DNA of 28,519 nucleotides from positions 1 through 28,519 of the forward strand of contig NW_026570617.1 of assembly GCF_019649055.1 (NCBI RefSeq), read 5' to 3'. A model generated the notes under the pieces. That model made no database searches. It saw only the letters and a program-made list of their open reading frames with translations, and was not told the origin of the DNA. The stretch comes from Paramacrobiotus metropolitanus (taxonomy: Eukaryota; Tardigrada; Eutardigrada; Parachela; Macrobiotidae). The position numbers and the translations under genes were made by a program. This document shows, piece by piece, positions 8,900 through 18,257 of the stretch (positions are counted from its first letter, which is position 1; the number at the start of each line of letters is the position of its first letter).

Positions 8900-10440
8900 A
8901 TCTGCTGCATATTAAGTGAACGGTGTAGCTGAATTTATACTGTCATCCGCAAGTTCAGGTCGACAGTGTCCGCATGTGGTAGCTTAAAATACAGTTGAAA
9001 TAACGCAGTGAACGGCGCTCATTGACGGTTCTTGCAATCGTTTTTATATAGTTTGCGAAAACAACTGATTACCGTTTCCGTTTCCGTACGGATACTGCTC
9101 GATGCCGCTTGACTTGACCGGCAATAACTAGATATTCAGTAGAACACAAATTATTTGCATTTGCACTAGACATCTTTCAAGATTAATTTTCCTTGCGATC
9201 TGACAGCCGTCTGCTTAACGCGTCTGCTCTGTATCTGTTCGAGTACTGTACGGCTACAATAACTGCAAGTACGTGATTACATCTACAGGTGCAATAATTT
9301 CTACAGAATTAAGATAATAAAACAATTAAATTAAGACTGAAAGTCCAGAGATATCCCAACTGACAACACACGCTTCAACTTTAGGACGACTGCTTTAATA
9401 TTGATCGAACAACTGCCGACATAACGCCCTGATTTGTGCCGTCAGTACGATATAAGGATAATTATGGCAGTGCTAATGCTTTTTAGCGGTTTATGTCTGC
9501 TACTGGCCTGCTGCAATCTGCATACATATAAAAGTAAAACTTTAATGGTATTGACCATAAGGCCTGTGTACGTAACTGGCCAGTAGCAAGAGTAATATCA
9601 ATGAACCGTGAAAAAAAATGAGTGTTCAGCATCATTTCAATTTTTATTCATAAACCGAGGACTGCTCCATAAGATTCCAAATCAGCCGAATCTCTTCACA
9701 ACTTGACTCCACATCCTGCAATAATAAAAATTCTGAAAATCTTCTAAGCATTCCCACCAATTCTGTTAGTGTGCAATGTGCATCGAACGGTAAATACTCG
9801 ACAGAGTAATTGTGCATAATTGGACGAAGTCAACATCGCACCTTTTTACTACACCCTTATTCTCACTGCATTTAAAACGGCTGCTCCTTATGAATCCACA
9901 TTCTATGTAGATTAGGACAAATTTACCCACACGGGTATATATTAAATGTTCGTTTAGATGTGATACACTACAGCTGCAATCTGCAAGCGCCATACGTAGT
10001 GCTGCTGTTCTACGTAGTCCTGCTGTTCATGCAACTTGAGTAGATTGAGAAAAACAACTAGGGTATTCTGAGTAATGCTAAATACTGTAGCCGTACAAAT
10101 GAGATCTGTAGTGAAGATGTACATCTCATTGGTGCTAGTTCAACCGGAAACATCAGAATGTGTACTTGTACGAGATGACCAGTTCTAACGTGGATTTTCT
10201 AGACTTCTGAGATTGTCTGAATGTTCTGAAATCATTCTTGCTCTTGCCCTTGCCCTTGCTCTTCCCCAATGACTTTTCAGCTGATTAAAAATGTTTGTGC
10301 ACTTTGACAATCGCGCCGGTATCGGTTAACATGTTCACAATTGCATAATTGATTTTTGGGTAATTCGTTGCTAACTCGTAACATTAAAATGCGAAACGAA
10401 TCATGGTCACCGTACGATTACAATCAAATATCCTCTGTTT
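8900..10440. other. Gene-poor interval
   Basis: About 1.5 kb with no recognisable gene. It contains an 18-bp tandem duplication at 9993-10028 (TACGTAGT.CTGCTGTTC twice) and a short CTTGCY hexamer run at about 10236-10262. Open frames are short and unconserved on inspection. Confidence 0.5.
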
Positions 10441-10452
10441 TATCAGTGGTAG

Positions 10453-10987
10453 ACGGGTGGATCTAACGGCCACCACGGTCTGTCCTGTCCAAGTAGTAAG
10501 GGAAGATGGTCGCGTCATGTTGAGCTGAACAACGAAGTTAAACGGGGTGTGGAGCTTGCGGGTTATCCTTGTCAAGCCGAACCGATTGGCCTATCAGATA
10601 AAAATGGCAGCGACCAGATGGTATGACCTCGATTCCAGTACGTGACGGTAAAGCGGTTGTATGGGATGCGACGTGCTGGGACACGGTGGCCGTTTCGCAC
10701 GTGCACGCGAGCTCGATGAAAGCCGGAAGTGTAGCGCAGTTGGCCGAAGACAGTAAGCGGCGGAAGTACGATTTCGTCGAAGGTTTGAGATATTTCTTAT
10801 AACCTCTGGCAATTGAGACGCCGGGAATTTTCGGAGCGTCTTTTGCGGAGCTGGTCCGTTTCGTCGGGAGGAAGATTCGTGATAAAACTGGAGAACCTCG
10901 ATCTACACCCTTTTTGAGACAACGTTTTAGTCTAGCAGTAGTCAGAGGCAAATGCAGCCGCTGTTTTGGGTACTCTTAACACACGTC
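10453..10987 (+). mobile_element. Retroelement 3' fragment 2, same family as fragment 1
   Basis: This matches the fragment at 3585-4199 motif by motif: GHHGLSCPSSKGRWSRHVELN, LAGYPCQAEPIGL, RPDGMTSIPV, VVWDATCWDTVAVSHVHA, PLAIETPGIFG and, at the end, NAAAVLGT. Frames change near 10600-10610 and again near 10950, and a TAA sits at 10800-10802, so it is non-functional. The two copies differ at many residues, so they are separate old insertions or different subfamilies rather than a recent duplication. The knuckle cysteines upstream of GHHGLSC are lost. An AATAAA at about 11102 followed by a T-run may mark the 3' end of the element. Confidence 0.65.
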
Positions 10988-11156
10988 CAAAAACCACGAA
11001 GGACACTAAGGATTTTGGATGTTTTTTTAATGTTTAAAATTTAGTTATTTGAATTAGTGTAAATGTGCGCTCGCGTATTGACACATGTGCTGGCAGATGC
11101 CGAATAAAGTTTTTTTTATCTATATCCGCTTTTCTTATACGAATACGGATAGAAAC

Positions 11157-13005
11157 TTAAACATACCCGCCTAAACCTCCGGATTTCGCTACTTTCCAGA
11201 GCGTCATTTGATTGCGACTAATCACGAGATCCATGAAGTCGACCTCAACGTTTCCGTCTGCGACGTGGACAATGTGCCGACCGCTTGCAGCCGCTAAACC
11301 GCAGTACTCCGCTGAATTAAAGCAGCAATTCCGCCAAGCAATAATCATTTGATGCTTTTTCAAGATATCGGACGCTCGCACGATCTGATCCGGAGCATAT
11401 ACGGTCACCGATTTGGCCTGGATGTTGACGGTAATACCATTTCCGTTTCTGTCACTAATCTCTCCGGGCAGCCAGCCTGTATTCCCGGCCCGAACAAACA
11501 CCAGCTCCTTGCACTGAAAATCGATAAAACCGGTACACATCCGCGGTTCAACCGGAAAGCCGAGCGGCGGTTTAACATTGGCGTGCTTGTACTTGTAGAT
11601 AGCAAGTAGTTCGATTTCCGTAAGTAGTTCACTCTGCAAAAGACACATTGGCAATGAGTATTGACTATTGAGTAATACTGCTTTACAATCTGAGCGCAGT
11701 TTTTGCACTGCACTAACCTTGTCAGGACCGTTGACCAGCTGAGAATCGGTGAGCAATGGAAAACGGATAAGCGACAAGACTGCGCCCAGCATCTGACGCC
11801 GATTGCCGCTGGACGGTTTGAGGTTGTTCTTGCGGCATGCCTCCACAGACCACCTGCAGCCGGCATCCAGTTATCAAGATGAATAATATAAACACTTTAA
11901 GTGAAATCGACGTACTCTTCCACGGCCGTGTAGATGCTGTTCTCATCCGCCGACAAAGCATTTCGCTGCAGCACCAACCCCAGTGTATCTTGACTAATCG
12001 CCATGAACTGCTTCGAATGAAAAATAGCGTCAGTCGACGCATCCACCACTGCCAAACACTTTTCCACGCAGGCCGCAACGCTGTCATGTTTGAATGGTTT
12101 CACCTGCTCCGAGCCCAGATAGCTGATATTGAATTTAAACGGTACAGGTGTCAAGGTTAAACTATGCTATGCTACTCACATTTTCGAGATACACCAAGCA
12201 GTTGTCGGCGTTCAAATGGCTGCGGACGAATTCCAGGCATTTTTCCATGAGGAACGGCAGATTGTACTTGTCGGCGCAGTAGATAACCTGGAAAACGTTC
12301 TCCACCCGCAGACTACCTCGTGCTGAACCAGTGTACATGAATCTGCAGTAAAAAGGTGAGCATTTAGCAAAACCTTCCAGGTTTTTGTGAGAATTCTCCT
12401 TTGAAATCCTGGTAATTGTGGTCTTCGTGAGTTTCTCGTGTATTTCTTTTATTACCTACTTAGCAACTCTGTTGTTGCTGTGTACTTGATGTCGTACTAC
12501 CACTCAGTTATCCTGCCAGCTGGCTACTGTTACCATCAACTTGTATTATAAAAAGTATTACTTATTTTACGTATTCCTGCAAACACGACAGTAATGCATA
12601 AACAAAACAAGCCTTAAGGCTGAACCCAGCGTACCCGAGCATGATGGAAAATGCTTCTGGCAGAACCTCCATGACATCAATCGGCTCTTCTCGACTCTCC
12701 GGCAATCCTCCATTGAACATGGCGTCAAACACGTCGCTATTCAGACAGAGGATGAACCTGAAAGTAAAGACAGCGCAATTTGATTACTGGAGGAGAAATC
12801 TGTAGGAGAAATCTGTTATTGGAATCTGTAAGGGTCTCACTCACTTGTGAGCCTGAAATATTTTCGCGGCTCCATGCTGGCGTCCGACGGTGAACTGCAC
12901 ATCGGTCATCTGTCCCGTGGCCAGAACGTGTTTCAGAAGATTGTTGATCCCCGGGGCTCCGCGTCGCCAGTCGGAAGCCGCAGATGTTGTCGGAGATTGA
13001 GGCAT
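11157..13005 (-). CDS. Gene I: BTBD6-like BTB-BACK protein with novel C-terminal (R)ASDIL module
   Basis: Six exons on the minus strand: 13005-12845, 12757-12635, 12342-12180, 12103-11916, 11853-11718 and 11633-11157. All have GT-AG borders and consistent phases and give 415 residues. BTB spans about 25-149 (TDVQFTVG, FDAMFNGGLPE, VIYCADKYNLPFLMEKCLEFV). BACK is about 150-225 (CLAVVDAST, ADENSIYTAVEEW). The helical linker MLGAVLSLIRFPLLTDSQLVNG matches the segment that precedes PHR in BTBD6. From residue 258 the last exon has no PHR signature. Instead it reads ELVFVRAGNTGWLPGEIS, QIVRASDILKKHQ (RASDIL at 343-348) and MDLVISRNQMTLWK. By family analogy it is a Cullin-3 adaptor whose module would choose the target. 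The start ATG fits the length of exon 1 in H exactly (161 nt). Confidence 0.88.
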
Positions 13006-13855
13006 GGTAGGATTTACAAACAGCCTGTTGCTAGACGATCTCTGCTTGACGGTTTGCGGGTTGCAGGTTGCACCAGAAAAATTGAAGTAGTCGACTTCAA
13101 GTAGACAAAACGGCAGAAGAAAGTGAAAAAAGTCACAATAACTTGTATGGAGATTAACAGCTGCGAAGTAGATGAAAGCTCGCTTCTAAAAGCTCTGAGT
13201 GTGGACGCATTAACCCATTTACTGTGGGCGCCTGCAATTGAGGATTATGCCGGAGACGGCGGAGAGGAAGACTCGGATTGGCTGTGGTCGGCCATCTTAT
13301 TCATTTTATGCCAGGTCACTGAGTGCAGCGAGGGCCGGACACTGAAGTTCATCAGTTCATCAGTTGCTCAGATATCAAAATATACTGATTTTATCAGCCA
13401 CATGATCGGTGAGCGCGTCTAACAAAATAATTATAATTATTACAGACTGTATGCTTTGGTTTACTTGAAGCTGTATTAGAAAGTAAGTATTAACAAGATT
13501 AAAAAAAAGGCGGAAGCAGCCAGAACCAACCCTCTAAGGCAATGTTTAAGCGGAGCAAATTTTTTAAACAGAGATATATGGCCAAGCAACGTTGCCGCTC
13601 GGAATATTTATCTGTTGTTTTCTGCTAGGAATATTTATCTCGTACGTAATGCGAAAGCTGTAATGCACAGTATTACGCAATAAATCACTAGGTGTTAATT
13701 TTTTATCTGGTGATGAACATCGTAAGTAAAAGAAAAAATTGCCGCAACATGCACACAATGTCACAAAGCGCAAGAATTGCGACAAAACTAGAAAACACCA
13801 GCGAATTCATCGACGATGGTTGTCGTAAACAGAACAATCATTCCGGACGTGGTTC
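13006..13855. other. Interval between gene I and the 3' end of D
   Basis: The upstream region of I overlaps an unexplained plus-strand frame (ATG at 13147, stop at 13422, about 91 acidic residues) without domains or obvious splice partners. I give it low weight. The part at about 13640-13805 is homologous to 21795-21965, the 3' flank of kelch gene E. For example, GATGAACATCGTA and TTGCCGCAACA.GCACACAAT occur in both, which marks the left end of duplicated block 1. Confidence 0.5.
13640..13805. repeat. Left edge of duplicated block 1 (3' flank of D)
   Basis: This stretch aligns with 21795-21965 downstream of E through shared runs such as AAGCTGTAAT.C.CA.TATTAC, GATGAACATCGTA, TTGCCGCAACA and AACACCAGCG. 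It shows that the duplication took non-coding flank as well as genes. Confidence 0.7.
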
Positions 13856-14455
13856 TCATGAACTGAACAACTGAACTGCAATTTGAGGTTGTTCGTTATG
13901 CTCCCTTGGGATTTTGGCCACGCTGCAGCCAAAGCCCCATCTTTCAACGGGCAACTGATTTTCACGGCGCGTCCATGTGTCCGAAGACACGTCGTACACG
14001 TTGATCGATTTCTCCACAGTTGCGTCAGCGCCTCCCAGAATATAGATTTTGTCGCCGATGCAACAGGCTCCAGCGGCATTCAGCGGACGGCGCAGGCTAC
14101 CTACCAGAAAGAAAAAGCCAGTCTGTCTAGCTGAAATTAGCGTTCAAAGTGCAAAGTGAACAAACTGAAGAGAACCCACATTTGTTTTGTCCACCGCTTG
14201 CTCGCCGGATTAAAAGCCTCAACGCAGGTTAAATTACAAGCGCTGCTGCCTCCACCTAGCAATCGAGATACAGCTGGGATCACGGAAATTACTATACTGC
14301 AAGAATTAACGCTTCCGATATCGGTGTAGAAGTACCGATAACGTAGATGCATTCATCTGATCCCACGCAGGCTGCTGCGCTGTACCTTCCAGTCGGCATC
14401 TTGGCCCACACATCCGCTTTCGGATCGTAACAGAATGCCGCATCCGTCAGACTAA

Positions 14456-15251
14456 CCAGGGAACCTAGGGGTCCTCCCCCTTTAGAAAAATCTCATTTTT
14501 TGCACAAAGGTAGTAAACATATGTAGGACATTTAAAAAAATTTTTTCAGCTGCTGTAATCAAGGTAGGCGTGATCAAACGCAATTTAAAGTCGTTAGATC
14601 AGCCATATCTTCACACATGCTAATATATCAGGTTTTTTCTCCGTTACTTCTTCGTTTTCATGAGTGACACCACCGTTTAGTTTTTTGTACATGATAGACA
14701 CTTTGAGGTCGTGATATTTTATAGTTGCTCAAACGAAATTCAAGAGAAAAACTGATGATAAAGGAATATATTTATAACCATTCCAGTAAAGAACATTTTC
14801 GGTAAAAAATTTGGTAAAAACCGCTTTTACAAATTTTGTAAAAGCGGGTGATAGAATACAGACAGAATACAGACACGTGATAGAATACAGATACGCATGC
14901 TGCGCTGCAGCAACGTACAAGAGTGTTAAATACAGGACAGGACAGGAGTAAAGTACTGGAGTGAAATGCTTGATGTGTGGTTTTCAATGCGGTTTTCTTG
15001 ACCACAGCAGGTGAACTCGCAGCCTTAAACCATGCGTCACTTATGAAATCAAAGAATTAACTGACAAAAAATCGATATATTATCATACCTATGTGCAGTA
15101 CTTACCAACTTAACAATTTTAAATTACGTTTGACCATGCCTACCTTGATTACAGCAGCTGTAAATATTTTTTTAAATGTCCTACATATGTTTACTACCTT
15201 TGTGCAAAAAATGAGATTCTTCTGAAGGGGGAGGGCCCCTATGTTCCCTGG
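14456..15251. mobile_element. 796-bp non-autonomous DNA transposon (MITE-like) in a kelch exon of D
   Basis: The element starts CCAGGGAACCTAGGGG and ends with the complement CCCCTATGTTCCCTGG. Terminal inverted repeats run about 145 bp (14456-about 14602 and about 15105-15251) at roughly 90% identity, with a perfect core of about 50 bp. It is flanked by TAA at 14453-14455 and 15252-15254. A 3-bp TWA duplication is the habit of PIF/Harbinger elements (family knowledge), but the TIR sequence was not compared with any library. The interior of about 500 bp encodes no transposase. It holds a perfect 13-bp-arm palindrome at 14821-14847 and short direct repeats of TGATAGAATACAGA. Confidence 0.9.
14821..14847. 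repeat. Perfect palindrome inside the D transposon
   Basis: The arm CCGCTTTTACAAA at 14821-14833 is exactly complementary to 14835-14847, with a single T between them. The inner part of the element is not otherwise conserved with the terminal repeats. Confidence 0.9.
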
Positions 15252-17026
15252 TAAGACGGTCCATAGTCGACGGCCTATAGTCGCCTCCGAATGCAAATAT
15301 CTGACTATCAAAGCTGATGACGACTGACTTCGCCAGGGGTTTTGGTAAGGATGCCACATATGCCCATTGATTGCTGAGCGCATCGTAGCGCTCCACAGTG
15401 GCTACTGCCTGGTAATGATCGTCAAATCCCCCAACGACGTATATGTGATCGCCCATCGAGGCAATACCCAGATCGCGTCGTCCAGTGTGCATTGGCGCTA
15501 CATGCTTCCAGACAGCCCGAGCGCTGTCATAGCGCAGTGCCCATGGCGTCACATCCCCGATCCGAAAACCGAGAATCCCGCCGCACAGGAACAAATCTCC
15601 ATTGATGACTGCCAGGCCGGCATTGGCAACTTTGTACGGTAACGGTGCCAATTTCGTCCACTGTGCAGTGTTTGGACTGAAGTATTCCACGCTGTCCAGC
15701 AGAACTGTCCAGGTCTTGAAACCGCCGGCACAAACGATAACTCCCTTGCAGTCTACTTCTATAAATCAAATCAAACTATGGTAATGAAAACATTAATAAT
15801 TCGAAATATGACAGTCTCGTGCATGTTCTTGGGTTCAGTAAAAAGCGCTAAAGCGGGACCTCCGCAACCGTACCATACGATTTGCGTGCGGTGTAGAGGG
15901 TGGAAGATGCCTCGCTGATGGTTCCAGGCAAGACTTTCAAGTGAGACAGGGCTTTTTCGGCTCCCGAATAGTCCATGGAGGCGTTAATGCAGGCCAGCAA
16001 GTATTCGTCACGGCATTGTGGACTCAGATACGCCAGCCGAATGCGCTGCAGCATCTCCCAAAACTCCCAGCGTCGCTGCTCGAAATCATGCTGCAGTCAT
16101 CGAGTAACTGCGCGCACTGCATTATCTTCGCACCCCACGCACAAGGTATCGTAGCGGATCAGGTCGATAACCTGTCGATTTTGAACCAAGTTTACGTCAT
16201 TACGGGACGTTCTTTAGCGCGTAAGCTAAGTACCAGAGCAGCTTACCGTAGTTTTCGGCAGCTCCAAAAATTCCGGTCCTTGCGAGACGTCAGCAAAATG
16301 CTTAAGAACATAAACTTTGGCTTTGTCGGCTAACGCGGGATTCTTGTGCGCATCGGAATCGGCGAGACAGTACAGCATCAGACAGTTCTTTGCGTGTATG
16401 TGCTTCTCCATGAATTCCCAGCAAGCATCCACGACGGTACCAATGTCCAGAAACGCGGCAGCAATCAACAATGACTGCATGTTGCTTTCAGTGACGATAA
16501 CGTCCTCCATGTAGCAGTAGCCGTTCAACCTGTAAAGCAAAACGTCGAAGATCACCATGATGATGGCATGATCATATTCCAGGAGCCCCCATCGCTTTAT
16601 TTCGTGGCGAAAAAATAAAATACCTTCTCTGAATGCAAGTTATGTAAATTCGCGTGTACAAACAAACCCTTCGCCAAAACGAAAACAAAATACCTAGTTT
16701 TCGAATCTGGAGACTTACTGGGACAAAACAGTGTGGGACATGTTGTGGAGCTGAATAACTTTCTGTGTGGATTCCTTCATTCCCGACAGGAACATGGTGC
16801 GGAAATACGCACTGCGCACACTGAGGACGCTGCGATGACACGGAAGCCTTGGCGACTCCGCTTCGCAACCTCGCAGCTCCACATCACAGAACATTTGCGA
16901 GGCTCGCGGATTCTCCCATTCCCGACACAAATCCCCGTTACTCGCACCAATTCTCGCCCTACTCTCCCCTTGTCGAGGAAGGTTGCCATTCTGACCGATT
17001 TGCTCACGAGCCCTCTTGGCTGCCAT

Positions 17027-17374
17027 CCTCAGGAAATACGTGGAATCACTCTACAAACACAGCAAAAATCGTGCCTACGCCGCATAAAGAACGGCCTGTC
17101 AGCATGAGTTTGACAGTTCTCCACTGACTGATGTCAATCCCGGTAGAAAAAAGCCTATGACAAAACTTCAGAGCCAAAAGAATGGAAAAATGCGTTTTCA
17201 AAGTAGAAAACTTAAAGTTTTCAAAACCAAATATTAAAAGCCAATCTTTAACGACAAATTAACGTTTCTAATTGTACGTAATTTGTAAATACATACAGTA
17301 CCGCGCTCACATTCTGGACTACTTGAAGTACAGTAACTACTTTACTGCTGTGCGGTTGTGTGCGCGTTCGGGAG
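17027..17374. other. Left half of the D/F bidirectional intergenic region
   Basis: The conserved kelch leader (complement of CCTCAGGAAATACGTGGAATCACTCTACA) lies next to the D start. Further out, 17085-17220 aligns with 24488-24620 next to E (AACGGCCTGTCA, then GGAAAA.GC..TTTTCAAAGTA). This supports common descent of the two intergenic regions and probably contains the D promoter. Confidence 0.55.
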
Positions 17375-17939
17375 ACGCGTTCTTCCCTCGTATGGGAACA
17401 ATGCGTTCATTGGCTGTGATCACAACCAATAGAAATTGCGAAATGGGCTCCATTACATTACCGTCTAGGCGCTACTAATTAGGTGCTACTAAATACTTTA
17501 ATAAATTCGCGTTTGCAATGCGAATTTCGTCTAGGTGCTACTAATTATTATTGCAAATTGCAATGCACGTGCAGTATATGTAGGTGCTACTAATTAGGTG
17601 CTACAAATATTTCTAGGTTATTTCTAGCCACGTATAAGTTATGTCTAGGTGCTACTAATTTGGTTTTCTGATATTTTATAGTAATGCGATGTAGGTCATG
17701 TCTAGGTGCTACTAAATAGGTGCTAATAATATTTTATTGCAGTGCAATGCAAATTTATCTAGGTGCTACTAAATTTTTAACAGCAAAGCGATATGAATTT
17801 AGGTGCTACTAATTAGGCGCTACTAAATATTTTAGTATAATCGAGCCGCGTAATCCGGTATTTCACAATTTCTATTGGTTGTGATGTTAAATTATCACAG
17901 CCAATGAGGGCGTTGTTCCCATACGAGGGAAGAACGCGT
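17375..17939. mobile_element. 565-bp inverted-repeat element with 10-bp target duplication
   Basis: The ends are ACGCGTTCTTCCCTCGTATGG and its complement. The terminal inverted repeats extend about 70 bp through CATTGGCTGTGAT and CACAACCAATAGAAATTG, with a small gap. The element is flanked by an identical 10-bp direct repeat, CGTTCGGGAG, at 17365-17374 and 17940-17949. No open frame could be a transposase. TSDs of 8-11 bp with long TIRs are typical of Mutator-like elements (family knowledge), so a MULE-type MITE is my best guess. The corresponding E/G intergenic region has no such element. Confidence 0.88.
17464..17828 (+). repeat. Eleven TAGGTGCTACTAA-type motifs inside the 565-bp element
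   Basis: Copies begin near 17466, 17480, 17532, 17580, 17595, 17643, 17702, 17716, 17759, 17801 and 17815. Most read TAGGTGCTACTAA(A/T); variants are TAGGCGCTACTAA, TAGGTGCTACAAA and TAGGTGCTAATAA. Eight are arranged as four close doublets, with a TAGGC variant at each outer end, all on the same strand, and separated by unrelated AT-rich spacers. They are the only ordered feature between the terminal repeats. Confidence 0.9.
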
Positions 17940-17955
17940 CGTTCGGGAGTGCCCG

Positions 17956-17987
17956 CTACCTCCCTGATGTGGCAGTGTATTTAAACG
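17956..17987 (+). promoter_or_regulatory. Conserved block upstream of F
   Basis: CTACCTCCCTGATGTGGCAG followed by TGTATTTAAACG is nearly the same as 24723-24755 upstream of G (TTACCTCCCTGATGCGGCAG then TGTTGTTTAAACG). It is about 270-350 bp before the start codons, with a TATTTAAA/GTTTAAA core. A shared core promoter is a reasonable inference; simple conservation by recent duplication is the alternative. Confidence 0.45.
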
Positions 17988-18257
17988 CCAGAATAACGCT
18001 TCTCGTTGCTGTCTGGCTCAATCAGTGCAATGAATAATCATATAATGATGCAATCAGTGCGGTCTGACGAAAAGTTTTGTTTTTGGAAATACATATTCTT
18101 TGCGTAAACCATAAACAATTATAATAGAACCATTTACTGTGTTCTGATTTCTGCTATATTCAACACTATCCTGCCGTGCTGATTCACTCGACAGCTGGCA
18201 GTTTGACTTTCCGAGACTAAGCATCATCGGCGTTCCTCGCAATCATTGGCTTTTACC

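Larger units (their letters stand above)
13856..17026 (-). pseudogene. Gene D: KLHL-like gene broken by a stop and a transposon
   Basis: Minus-strand exons: 17026-16719, 16529-16247, 16171-15874, 15752-14336 (interrupted), 14255-about 14180 and 14100-13856. They encode BTB (FCDVELRGCE, CHRSVLSVRSAYFRTMFLSG), BACK (NMQSLLIAAAFLDI, HDFEQRRWEFWEMLQRI) and Kelch blades (LAPLPYKVANAGLAVINGD, VGGFDDHYQAVATVERYD). There are three lesions. TGA at 16099-16097 replaces the Trp codon of the BACK motif RWL. A 796-bp inverted-repeat element sits in the kelch exon. Exon 5 appears to have one extra base before its donor. Removing the element and one TAA copy joins TMDRL to SLTDAAFCYDPKADVW in frame, so the gene was coding when the element landed. 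It is head-to-head with F. Confidence 0.88.

Noticed and set aside
10236-10262. CTTGCY hexamer run as a functional repeat
   Set aside because: Only about four imperfect units in a gene-poor interval; ordinary microsatellite.
13147-13422. Plus-strand frame of about 91 acidic residues upstream of gene I
   Set aside because: No domain, no partner exon and no copy in the homologous regions of the window; composition alone does not support a gene.
14729-15005. Short minus-strand frames inside the D transposon as a possible transposase
   Set aside because: At most 77 codons, no DDE-type motif and repetitive composition; the element is non-autonomous.
17464-17828. Regularly repeated motifs as a CRISPR-like array
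   Set aside because: Motifs are only about 13 bp, spacing is irregular, the host is a eukaryote, and the array lies between transposon inverted repeats.
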